8,984 nt of DNA from Oscillospiraceae bacterium. GTDB taxonomy: Bacteria; Bacillota; Clostridia; Oscillospirales; Oscillospiraceae. Shown here piece by piece: positions 1 through 5,284 of this stretch; positions within the stretch are counted from its first letter, which is position 1, and each line of letters begins with the position of its first letter. A program made the position numbers and the translations under genes. The stretch spans positions 1-8,984 of the forward strand of contig JAHHSD010000058.1 in NCBI GenBank assembly GCA_020025425.1, read 5' to 3'. The notes under the pieces were generated by a model, which was not told where the DNA came from, made no database searches, and saw nothing but the letters and a program-made list of their open reading frames with translations.

Positions 1-2
1 CA

Positions 3-113
3 GATGGGAGGGAGGCCGACGTCCTGTACGGCGTCACCATGCAGGAGCAGGGCGTGTCCAGGATGCTGAGCATCAACCTGAACGACGTGGAAAAGGAATT
101 GAAGCTGAACTGA
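3..113 (+). pseudogene. smc: smc C-terminal tail, copy 1 (cut by left edge)
   Basis: The frame is open from base 3 to the TGA at 111-113 and reads DGREADVLYG-VTMQEQGVSR-MLSINLNDVE-KELKLN. The stretch from EADVLYGVTMQE onward is the hallmark end of bacterial SMC, just after the Walker B/D-loop head region. In SMC proteins the preceding residues are normally HR(K/R)GTM(E). Here they are DGR, and the DNA at 1-14 is identical to the non-SMC sequence before copy 2. I therefore infer an orphan copy, with the true end of smc further left. The alternative is that this is the genuine, slightly altered 3' end of smc, which only the upstream sequence can decide. Confidence 0.6.
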
Positions 114-262
114 TGCCGCACAGGCAAGGCCGACGACATAAGGCCGCCACGGGCGGCCCGGCGCGATAAGCGCCGTAAAATCGTTTGTGGAACAAAGGAT
201 TTCCGGAGGGCGAATTTACTTCGCCCGAGGAATCAAATCCCGGGGCCCCATCTGCTGGGAAG
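114..262 (+). repeat. Palindrome-rich spacer between smc-tail copies
   Basis: This stretch has no convincing gene but holds a chain of perfect short inverted repeats. They are GCCGCC/GGCGGC (143-148/152-157), CGGCGC/GCGCCG (159-164/170-175), GGGCGAA/TTCGCCC (208-214/220-226) nested within GGATTT/AAATCC (197-202/235-240), and a 10-bp stem CCCATCTGCT/AGCAGATGGG (247-256/261-270) whose right arm runs into copy 2. Copy 1 starts with the last part of that same right arm, so the hairpin probably also precedes copy 1 outside the window. No hairpin is followed by a T-run, so none is a clear intrinsic terminator. The pattern resembles a REP-like or miniature mobile palindromic element; I recognise no named family. 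Confidence 0.65.
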
Positions 263-270
263 CAGATGGG
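247..270. repeat. 10-bp perfect hairpin at left border of copy 2
   Basis: CCCATCTGCT (247-256) and AGCAGATGGG (261-270) form a perfect 10-bp stem with a four-base loop GGGA. The right arm continues directly into the smc-tail copy 2. It is the strongest structure in the spacer. Lacking a poly-T tail, it is better explained as an element end or an mRNA-stabilising stem than as a terminator. Confidence 0.7.
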
Positions 271-375
271 AGGGAGGCCGACGTCCTGTACGGCGTCACC
301 ATGCAGGAGCAGGGCGTATCCAAGATGCTGAGCATCAACCTGAACGACGTGGAAAAGGAATTGAAGCTGAACTGA
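263..375 (+). pseudogene. smc: smc C-terminal tail, copy 2 (orphan)
   Basis: The copy reads DGREADVLYG-VTMQEQGVSK-MLSINLNDVE-KELKLN and stops at 373-375. It lacks the SMC head and Walker motifs, so it cannot act as SMC. The frame is open back to a GTG at 187, giving a possible 62-residue ORF, but there is no Shine-Dalgarno site before that GTG and its first 24 residues translate the hairpin spacer. I treat it as a non-functional fragment. It shares GTA TCC AAG with copy 3 but shares the AT-rich tail (GAA AAG GAA TTG AAG CTG AAC) with copy 1, so it looks mosaic. Confidence 0.75.
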
Positions 376-390
376 CGCCGCACAGGCAAG

Positions 391-489
391 GCCGACGTGC
401 TGTACGGCGTCACCATGCAGGAGCAGGGCGTATCCAAGATGCTGAGCATCAACCTGAACGACGTGGAGAAGGAACTGGAGCTGCGCTGA
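391..489 (+). pseudogene. smc: smc C-terminal tail, copy 3 (orphan)
   Basis: The copy reads ADVLYGVTMQ-EQGVSKMLSI-NLNDVEKELE-LR and stops at 487-489, 34 bases before the next gene. It differs from copies 1 and 2 mainly at the very end: ELELR in GC-rich codons in place of ELKLN. Unlike copies 1 and 2 it has no palindromic spacer before it. It joins the post-stop sequence of copy 2 at the shared string AGGCCGACG, as if the spacer had been deleted. The GC-rich tail fits the rest of the window best, so this copy could preserve the original end of smc, displaced by an insertion. That is inference. Confidence 0.75.
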
Positions 490-523
490 TCCTGATTCAA
501 GCGAACAAAGGAGTAAAGCATAC

Positions 524-1087
524 ATGAACGAGACAGAAGAAAAACAGTCCAAGGGCATGCCCATCTGGGGCATGCTGGCCCTGATCGTGGTGCTGATTGT
601 CAGCGTGAAGCTGGTTTTCGGCGGCCTGGACGCCGTTCTGCCCCATCTGGAAAATCCGTATGAGGTGATGGATGCCAACACCGGAGAGAAGAGCGACTGG
701 TCCCTGAGCATCGGCCCGGTGGAGCGGAATTCCCCCGGTGAGGAGTGGATCGGGAAGTGCCCCGACGGGGAGGGCTTCCACGGCTTCATGGACACCGCCC
801 CCGACCGCTGGGCCGCCGCCATCTATCTGCCTCAGGTGGAGCAGAAGCTGGCCAACAGCAATGTGAGCCTGGAGGTCCGGGAGGGCGAAGGGGGCAGCGT
901 GCTGGTGGTCTATGTGAGCACGGTGGGACTCCAGCAGGAGGAGGACCCTGAGGAGCAGATCCTGTGGCTCACCGCCCCGGAGGGAAAGACCTGGCCCAAT
1001 CAGCTGTCCGTGGTCCTCAACGGTGCGGAGCTGGAGCAGGCCAGTCTGTGCATTCGGAATGCCGGCCAGATGTTCTGGGCCGATTGA
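524..1087 (+). CDS. Single-pass membrane protein, unknown function
   Basis: This 187-residue protein belongs to no family I recognise. The start is ATG 524 with AAAGGAG at 507-513, ten bases upstream. An acidic/basic N-terminal stretch (residues 1-12, NETEEKQSKG) is followed by one hydrophobic segment at about 13-33 (PIWGMLALIVVLIVSVKLVF), which fits a signal anchor. The remaining ~150 residues are acidic and soluble-looking, with no cysteine pair motif and two single cysteines (in GKCPDG and SLCIRN). The C-terminal part alternates hydrophobic strands (SVLVVYVSTV, EQILWLTAP, QLSVVLNG) and is probably beta-rich. Topology is likely cytoplasmic N-terminus and extracellular C-terminus. It is followed after 13 bases by the zinc-ribbon gene and probably shares its transcript. 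Its position in the smc-ftsY interval does not by itself indicate a role. Confidence 0.85.
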   Translation: MNETEEKQSKGMPIWGMLALIVVLIVSVKLVFGGLDAVLPHLENPYEVMDANTGEKSDWSLSIGPVERNSPGEEWIGKCPDGEGFHGFMDTAPDRWAAAIYLPQVEQKLANSNVSLEVREGEGGSVLVVYVSTVGLQQEEDPEEQILWLTAPEGKTWPNQLSVVLNGAELEQASLCIRNAGQMFWAD

Positions 1088-1100
1088 GAGGAGAAGCTGT

Positions 1101-1406
1101 ATGGAGCGGGAACTGAACTGCCTGCGCTGCGGCAGCACAATGCGTTTTTTGAAGCAGGAGCACATCCAGCTGGGCCGGAGCGGCTGGCTGCTGGGTAATC
1201 TGGACAACCTGCTGGCCGGGGGCCTGGACGTGGATATCCTGCTCTGCCCCCAGTGCGGCAAGCTGGAGTTTTTCCAGGGCGGACAGTCCAGTCTGGAGGA
1301 TTGTGGTGGGATCGCCCGCATCCAGTGCCCCGTCTGTGGGAAAAAGTACGAGATGGACAGCCCCAAGTGCCCCTTCTGCGGGGAGAAAAATCACGAGCTG
1401 TTTTAA
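1101..1406 (+). CDS. Small zinc-ribbon protein with four CxxC pairs
   Basis: A 101-residue protein starting at ATG 1101, with GAGAGGAG at 1086-1093 as the ribosome site. The frame is open further upstream, to 1023, but that part overlaps the preceding gene and lacks a ribosome site. It carries CxxC pairs at residues 7/10, 49/52, 76/79 and 90/93, enough ligands for two structural zinc sites. The likely pairing is 7/10 with 49/52 and 76/79 with 90/93. Between the first two pairs lies a Gly/Leu-rich stretch, QLGRSGWLLGNLDNLLAGGLDVDI, quoted here only as a landmark at residues 23-46. Similar small zinc-ribbon proteins are common in Firmicutes and are usually annotated as hypothetical or nucleic-acid-binding. 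No function is proven. It ends 16 bases before ftsY, so co-transcription with ftsY is likely. Confidence 0.85.
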   Translation: MERELNCLRCGSTMRFLKQEHIQLGRSGWLLGNLDNLLAGGLDVDILLCPQCGKLEFFQGGQSSLEDCGGIARIQCPVCGKKYEMDSPKCPFCGEKNHELF

Positions 1407-1422
1407 GAAAGGAACAAAAAGC

Positions 1423-2301
1423 ATGGGTTTCTTTGATAAACTGAAAAAGATCAACATTTTTTCCGGGATCGCCAACATGGGCAGCGAGCTGACCGACGAC
1501 TTCTACGACGAGCTGGAGGAGTCCCTGATCCTGGCCGACACCGGCATGGACACTACCCTGGAGCTGGTGGAGGAGCTGCGCCGCCGGGTGAAGGAGAACC
1601 ACATCAAGACCCTGGAGGAGGCCCGCTCCTGTATGGTGGAGGTCATTGCCGACGCGCTGAACGCCGGGGACACCGCCCTGGACCTGAGCACCAGCCCCTC
1701 TGTGGTTTTGTTCATCGGCGTCAACGGAGTGGGCAAGACCACCACCATCGGCAAGATCGGCCACCAGCTGAAGGAGGAGCGCAAGCGGGTGCTCCTGTGC
1801 GCCGCCGACACCTTCCGTGCCGCCGCCGCCGAACAGCTGACCATCTGGGCCGACCGGTCCGGGCTGGAGATCATCAAGCAGCACGAGGGCGCCGACCCCG
1901 CCGCCGTGGTCTTTGACGCCACCTCCGCCGCCAAGGCGAGAAAGGCCGACGTGGTGCTCATCGACACCGCGGGACGGCTGCACAACAAGCAGAACCTGAT
2001 GAACGAGCTGAACAAGATCAGCCGCGTGGTGGATCGGGAGCTGCCCGGCTGTGCCCGGGAGACCCTGCTGGTGCTGGACGCCACCACCGGCCAGAACGGC
2101 CTGATCCAGGCCAAGCAGTTCAAGGATGCCGCCGGCATCACCGGCATCGTCCTCACCAAGCTGGACGGCACCGCCAAGGGCGGCATCGCCATCGCCATTG
2201 CCAAGGAGCTGGGCGTCCCCGTGAAGTACGCCGGCGTGGGCGAGGGGATCGAGGATCTGAGACCCTTCGACGCGTCGGAGTTCGCCCAGGCCCTGATTTA
2301 A
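1423..2301 (+). CDS. ftsY: Signal recognition particle receptor FtsY
   Basis: FtsY is the membrane-associated SRP GTPase that docks Ffh-bound ribosomes to the Sec translocon. The 292-residue protein starts at ATG 1423, with AGAAAGGA at 1406-1413. It shows a short helical N domain (about 1-88) and then the NG GTPase domain. The motifs are GVNGVGKTTT (99-108, P-loop), DTFRAAA (129-135, SRP-GTPase insertion box), DTAGR (181-185), TKLDG (245-249, guanine specificity) and GVGEGIEDLRPF (271-282, closing loop). It has no long acidic A domain. It starts directly with MGFFDKLKK, an amphipathic lipid-binding start as in other compact Gram-positive FtsY. All catalytic motifs are intact. In Firmicutes ftsY usually follows smc directly; here two small genes and the smc-tail array lie between. 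Confidence 0.97.
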   Translation: MGFFDKLKKINIFSGIANMGSELTDDFYDELEESLILADTGMDTTLELVEELRRRVKENHIKTLEEARSCMVEVIADALNAGDTALDLSTSPSVVLFIGVNGVGKTTTIGKIGHQLKEERKRVLLCAADTFRAAAAEQLTIWADRSGLEIIKQHEGADPAAVVFDATSAAKARKADVVLIDTAGRLHNKQNLMNELNKISRVVDRELPGCARETLLVLDATTGQNGLIQAKQFKDAAGITGIVLTKLDGTAKGGIAIAIAKELGVPVKYAGVGEGIEDLRPFDASEFAQALI

Positions 2302-2354
2302 GAACAGAACGCCCCGGTGTGGGAACAAATCAAAGGAAAGGAAGCAGATCAGAT

Positions 2355-3068
2355 ATGAACAGGATCGACGGTAGAGCGCAGGACCAGCTGCGCCCGGTAG
2401 AGATCATCCCCAATATCAACAAGTTTGCGGAGGGCTCCTGCCTCATCCGCTGCGGAAATACCCATGTGCTGTGCACCGCCAGCGTGGAGGATAAGCCCCC
2501 CCGCCACGTCCCCGAGGGGGAGGGCTGGGTCACCGCCGAGTACTCCATGCTGCCCCGGGCCAACCGGGAGCGCAGCCGCCGCGACATCTCCAAGCTGAAG
2601 CTCAACGGCCGCAGCGCCGAGATCCAGCGGCTCATCGGCCGGGCTCTCCGGTCCGTGGTGGATATGAAGAAGCTGGGGCCCTGGAATATTACCATCGACT
2701 GCGACGTGCTCCAGGGCGACGGCGGCACCCGCACCGCCTCCATCACCGGCGGCTTCGTGGCCATGATGCTGGCCTTTCGGAAGATGCAGCAGGCCGGCCA
2801 GCTCACGGAGATCCCGGTCAGCGGCTATGTGGCCGCCGTGTCCGCCGGCATTGCGAACGACGTGCCCCTGCTGGACCTGTGCTACGAGGAGGACTCCGCC
2901 GCCATGGTGGACCTGAACTGCGTCATGGACGATCAGGGCCGGCTCATTGAGATCCAGGGCACCGGCGAGGAGCGCCCCTTCACCCTGGACGAGCAGCGTC
3001 GGCTGGTGGAGCTGTGCCACAAGGGCATCCAGCAGCTCCAGGCCATCCAGAAGGACATTCTGGGCTGA
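2355..3068 (+). CDS. rph: Ribonuclease PH
   Basis: RNase PH is a phosphorolytic 3'-5' exoribonuclease that trims tRNA precursor 3' ends, releasing nucleoside diphosphates; family members form hexameric rings. The 237-residue protein starts at ATG 2355, preceded by AAAGGAAG at 2337-2344. An in-frame start at 2319 would add 12 residues, but MNRIDGRAQDQLRPV is the standard RNase PH beginning. Motifs are GRSAEIQRLIGRALR (85-99, with a phosphate-site Arg), GDGGTRTASITGG (121-133, phosphate binding), the acidic residues D180 and D186 in the CYEED..AAMVDLN segment, and IQGTGEE (200-206). Length and motifs indicate a complete, active enzyme. It is followed after 14 bases by the nucleotide pyrophosphatase gene, a pairing also seen in Bacillus. 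Confidence 0.97.
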   Translation: MNRIDGRAQDQLRPVEIIPNINKFAEGSCLIRCGNTHVLCTASVEDKPPRHVPEGEGWVTAEYSMLPRANRERSRRDISKLKLNGRSAEIQRLIGRALRSVVDMKKLGPWNITIDCDVLQGDGGTRTASITGGFVAMMLAFRKMQQAGQLTEIPVSGYVAAVSAGIANDVPLLDLCYEEDSAAMVDLNCVMDDQGRLIEIQGTGEERPFTLDEQRRLVELCHKGIQQLQAIQKDILG

Positions 3069-3082
3069 GGAGGGGAACGGAT

Positions 3083-3682
3083 ATGGAAAAATTCGTGCTG
3101 GCCTCCCACAACAAAAATAAGCTGCGGGAGATGTCCGCCATCCTCTCCCAGCTGGGGGTGGAGGTGGTCTCCCCGGACAGCCTGGGCATCGACGTGGATG
3201 TGGAGGAGACCGGGACCACCTTTGAGGAAAATTCCCTGCTCAAGGCCAGGGCCATCATGGAGCTGAGCGGCATGCCCGCCATCGCCGACGACTCCGGCCT
3301 GTGCGTGGACGCCCTGAACGGCGCCCCTGGGGTCTACTCCGCCCGCTACGGCGGCGGGGACCTGGACGACATGGGCCGTACCCGGCTGCTGCTGGAGAAC
3401 ATGCGGGGCCAGTCCCCCCGGACCTGCCGCTTCGTGTCGGTCATCACCTGCTGCTTCCCCGACGGGACGGTGCTCTCCGCCCGGGGCGAGTGCGAGGGGA
3501 CGGTGGCCTTCGCCCCCATGGGGGAGGGCGGGTTCGGCTACGACCCGGTGTTTTTCGTCCCCGAACTGAAAAAAACCTTCGCCCAGCTGACGGCGGAGGA
3601 GAAGAACGCCCGCTCTCACCGGGGCAGGGCGCTGACCCTCTTCCGGACCAAGCTGGAGGACTATCTGAAAACAAAAGCTTAA
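3083..3682 (+). CDS. rdgB: RdgB/HAM1-family dITP/XTP pyrophosphatase
   Basis: This cytoplasmic house-cleaning enzyme hydrolyses non-canonical purine triphosphates (dITP, ITP, XTP) to monophosphate and pyrophosphate, keeping deaminated bases out of nucleic acids. The 199-residue protein starts at ATG 3083, with GGAGGGG at 3069-3075. Family motifs appear in order: SHNKNK (8-13), ETGTTFEENSLLKA (42-55, metal-binding glutamates), ADDSGL (68-73, the catalytic Asp), PGVYSARYGG (82-91), GEGGFGYDPVF (147-157) and SHRGRAL (178-184, base recognition). Length is typical. The stop codon overlaps the ribosome site of yhbY, so the two genes are closely coupled. I am confident of the family; its exact substrate preference cannot be read from sequence. 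Confidence 0.96.
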   Translation: MEKFVLASHNKNKLREMSAILSQLGVEVVSPDSLGIDVDVEETGTTFEENSLLKARAIMELSGMPAIADDSGLCVDALNGAPGVYSARYGGGDLDDMGRTRLLLENMRGQSPRTCRFVSVITCCFPDGTVLSARGECEGTVAFAPMGEGGFGYDPVFFVPELKKTFAQLTAEEKNARSHRGRALTLFRTKLEDYLKTKA

Positions 3683-3692
3683 GGAGAATTTT

Positions 3693-4013
3693 ATGGAATT
3701 GACAAGCAAACAGCGGGCCCAGCTGCGCGGCCTGGCCAACAGCATCGACACCATTCTGATCATCGGCAAGGAGGGTATCGGTGACAGCCAGGTCCAGCAG
3801 GCCAACGAGGCGCTGGAGGCCCGGGAGATCATCAAGGGCAAGGTTTTGGAGAACTCCCTGCTCACCGCCCGGGAGGCCGCCGACCAGCTGGCCCCTCTGA
3901 CCCGCAGCGAGGTGGTCCAGGTCATCGGGACCAAGTTTGTGCTCTACCGCCCCAGCCACAAGAAGGACAAGAAAGACAAGATCGTGCTGGTGTCCGACAA
4001 AAAGAAGAAATAA
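3693..4013 (+). CDS. yhbY: CRM-domain RNA-binding protein YhbY
   Basis: YhbY proteins are single CRM-domain RNA binders that associate with pre-50S ribosomal particles and assist large-subunit maturation. The 106-residue protein starts at ATG 3693, with AAGGAG at 3681-3686 inside the stop codon of the upstream gene. It opens with the typical LTSKQRAQLRGLAN (3-16), carries the conserved GKEG RNA-binding loop (25-28), the helix EALEAREIIKGKVL (39-52) and the closing strand VVQVIGTKFVLYR (74-86). The last 17 residues are a lysine-rich tail ending in KKKK, likely to add RNA affinity. In Firmicutes yhbY commonly lies beside nadD and yqeK, as here. Confidence 0.95.
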   Translation: MELTSKQRAQLRGLANSIDTILIIGKEGIGDSQVQQANEALEAREIIKGKVLENSLLTAREAADQLAPLTRSEVVQVIGTKFVLYRPSHKKDKKDKIVLVSDKKKK

Positions 4014-4063
4014 GACCGGACCGGAACGACATAGACCATGATCTTTGAGAGGTGGTGCCAGAT

Positions 4064-5284
4064 ATGAAAATCGGAATCTACGGCGGGACCTTCAATCCGC
4101 CCCATCTGGGGCACTTTGAGGCGGCCAAGGCGGCCATTGACACCCTGGGCCTGGATAAGCTGCTGCTGATCCCGGACTCCGTTCCTCCACATAAGGACAT
4201 GCCGGACCGAAGCCCGGACGGGGCACACCGGCTGGAGATGACCCGGCTGATGGCCGATGCGCTCCAAAAGCCCGGCGTGGTGGAGGTGTCCGACCTGGAA
4301 ATGGAGCGGGCGGGGAAGAGCTACACCTCAGATACCCTGGCCCAGATCCACGCCCAGTACCCCGAGGCGGAGCTGTGGCTGCTGATGGGCACAGATATGT
4401 ACCTGACCCTGCACCAGTGGCACGAGCCGGAGAAGGTGCTGAAGCTGGCCCGGGTGTGTGCCTTCGGCCGGGCGGCGGGGGATACCCGGGAGGTCTTTGA
4501 CCGCCAGGTGGACCATCTGGCCAAAACCTACGGGGCCGTGACCCAACTGATCACCATTCCCAATCTGGTGGAGGTGTCCTCCACCCAGCTGCGGGAGCAG
4601 CTGGCGGCGGGGCAGGGGGGCGCAGACCTGCTCCCGGCGGTGTACGGTTATATCCTGCGCAAGGGGCTGTACGGCACCCACGCCGATCTGACCCATCTGG
4701 ACATCCCCGAGCTGCGGGCCTGCTCCTACTCCATGGTGAAGCAGAAGCGGGTCCCCCATATCCGGGGCACAGAGGAGGAGGCCATGCGTCTGGCCCGCCG
4801 CTGGGGGGCGGACGAGAAGGTGGCCCAGCGGGCCGCCATCCTCCACGACTGCACCAAATACCTCAGCCTGGAGGAGCATCTGGCCCTGTGCCGTCAGTAC
4901 GGCGTAGAGACGGACGAGTTGGAGCAGAGGGCCGTCAAGCTGCTCCACGCTAAGACGGGGGCGTGCATCGCCAAGTATGTCTTTGGGGAGTCGGACGAGG
5001 TCTATGAGGCCATCTTCTGGCACACCACCGCCAAGGCCGATATGACCTTGATGGAAAAAATCCTTTATATGGCTGACTACATCGAACCCAACCGGGCGTT
5101 TGATGGGGTGGACGAGATGCGCAGGCTGGCCTACACCGATCTGGATCGGGCCATGCTGATGGGCATTGAGGATGCGGTGGAGGAGATGACCCAGCGGGGA
5201 TATCCCATCCACAAGAGCAGCGTACAGGCACAAGCGTGGTTCCGAAGCCACGGAAGCACTGATGCAAAGGAAGCAGAAAAATGA
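4064..5284 (+). CDS. nadD: Fused NadD adenylyltransferase and YqeK HD hydrolase
   Basis: One 406-residue protein holds two enzymes. Residues 1-~203 are nicotinate-nucleotide adenylyltransferase (NaMN + ATP to NaAD, NAD synthesis), with GGTFNPPHLGH (7-17, nucleotidyl-transferase HxGH signature), PPHK (41-44), GTDMY (109-113) and VSSTQLRE (171-178, ATP-phosphate loop). Residues ~215-400 are a YqeK-type HD phosphohydrolase, with metal ligands visible as H232 in PHIRGTEEEA, H261-D262, H295 in LLHAKTGA, H320 in FWHTTA and D338 in YMADYIEPNR. YqeK proteins hydrolyse diadenosine tetraphosphate (Ap4A). Bacillus encodes the two separately; here the frame is continuous with no stop. ATG 4064 is preferred over the in-frame GTG 4052 and 4055 because MKIGIYGGTF is the standard start and GAGAGG lies at 4047-4052. 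The stop overlaps the next start as ATGA. Confidence 0.96.
   Translation: MKIGIYGGTFNPPHLGHFEAAKAAIDTLGLDKLLLIPDSVPPHKDMPDRSPDGAHRLEMTRLMADALQKPGVVEVSDLEMERAGKSYTSDTLAQIHAQYPEAELWLLMGTDMYLTLHQWHEPEKVLKLARVCAFGRAAGDTREVFDRQVDHLAKTYGAVTQLITIPNLVEVSSTQLREQLAAGQGGADLLPAVYGYILRKGLYGTHADLTHLDIPELRACSYSMVKQKRVPHIRGTEEEAMRLARRWGADEKVAQRAAILHDCTKYLSLEEHLALCRQYGVETDELEQRAVKLLHAKTGACIAKYVFGESDEVYEAIFWHTTAKADMTLMEKILYMADYIEPNRAFDGVDEMRRLAYTDLDRAMLMGIEDAVEEMTQRGYPIHKSSVQAQAWFRSHGSTDAKEAEK

Larger units (their letters stand above)
1..489 (+). repeat. Tandem array of three smc 3'-end copies
   Basis: Three copies of the same coding tail lie head to tail: 1-113, 263-375 and 391-489. Copies 1 and 2 match over 135 bases (1-135 against 263-397) with three substitutions, at 56/318, 61/323 and 114/376. 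Copies 2 and 3 match over 99 bases with six differences, five of them in the last 27 bases. The periods are unequal: 262 bases from copy 1 to 2, and 114 from copy 2 to 3. Each copy encodes the SMC C-terminal signature ADVLYGVTMQE followed by GVS(R/K)MLSINLNDVEKEL and a stop. The array sits where smc normally precedes ftsY, so it derives from the end of smc. The left edge cuts it, so more copies may lie upstream. Confidence 0.85.

Noticed and set aside
208..226. GGGCGAA/TTCGCCC hairpin as a terminator for smc
   Set aside because: No run of T follows it, and its place inside the repeated spacer suggests an element rather than a gene end.
187..375. 62-residue GTG-started reading frame covering copy 2 of the smc tail
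   Set aside because: No ribosome site precedes the GTG, the first 24 residues merely translate the hairpin spacer, and the rest is a duplicated smc fragment.
73..822. Long reading frame on the minus strand over the repeats and the membrane-protein gene
   Set aside because: GC-rich codon bias on the + strand creates long antisense frames throughout. This one has no family resemblance, and its internal repetition just mirrors the smc-tail copies.
1000..2328. 442-residue minus-strand frame opposite ftsY
   Set aside because: The + strand carries every SRP-GTPase motif. The antisense product is low-complexity and unrecognisable.
4052..4063. In-frame GTG codons as an earlier start for nadD-yqeK
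   Set aside because: NadD proteins begin with MKIGIYGGTF-type sequence, and the purine-rich site at 4047-4052 would overlap the GTG.
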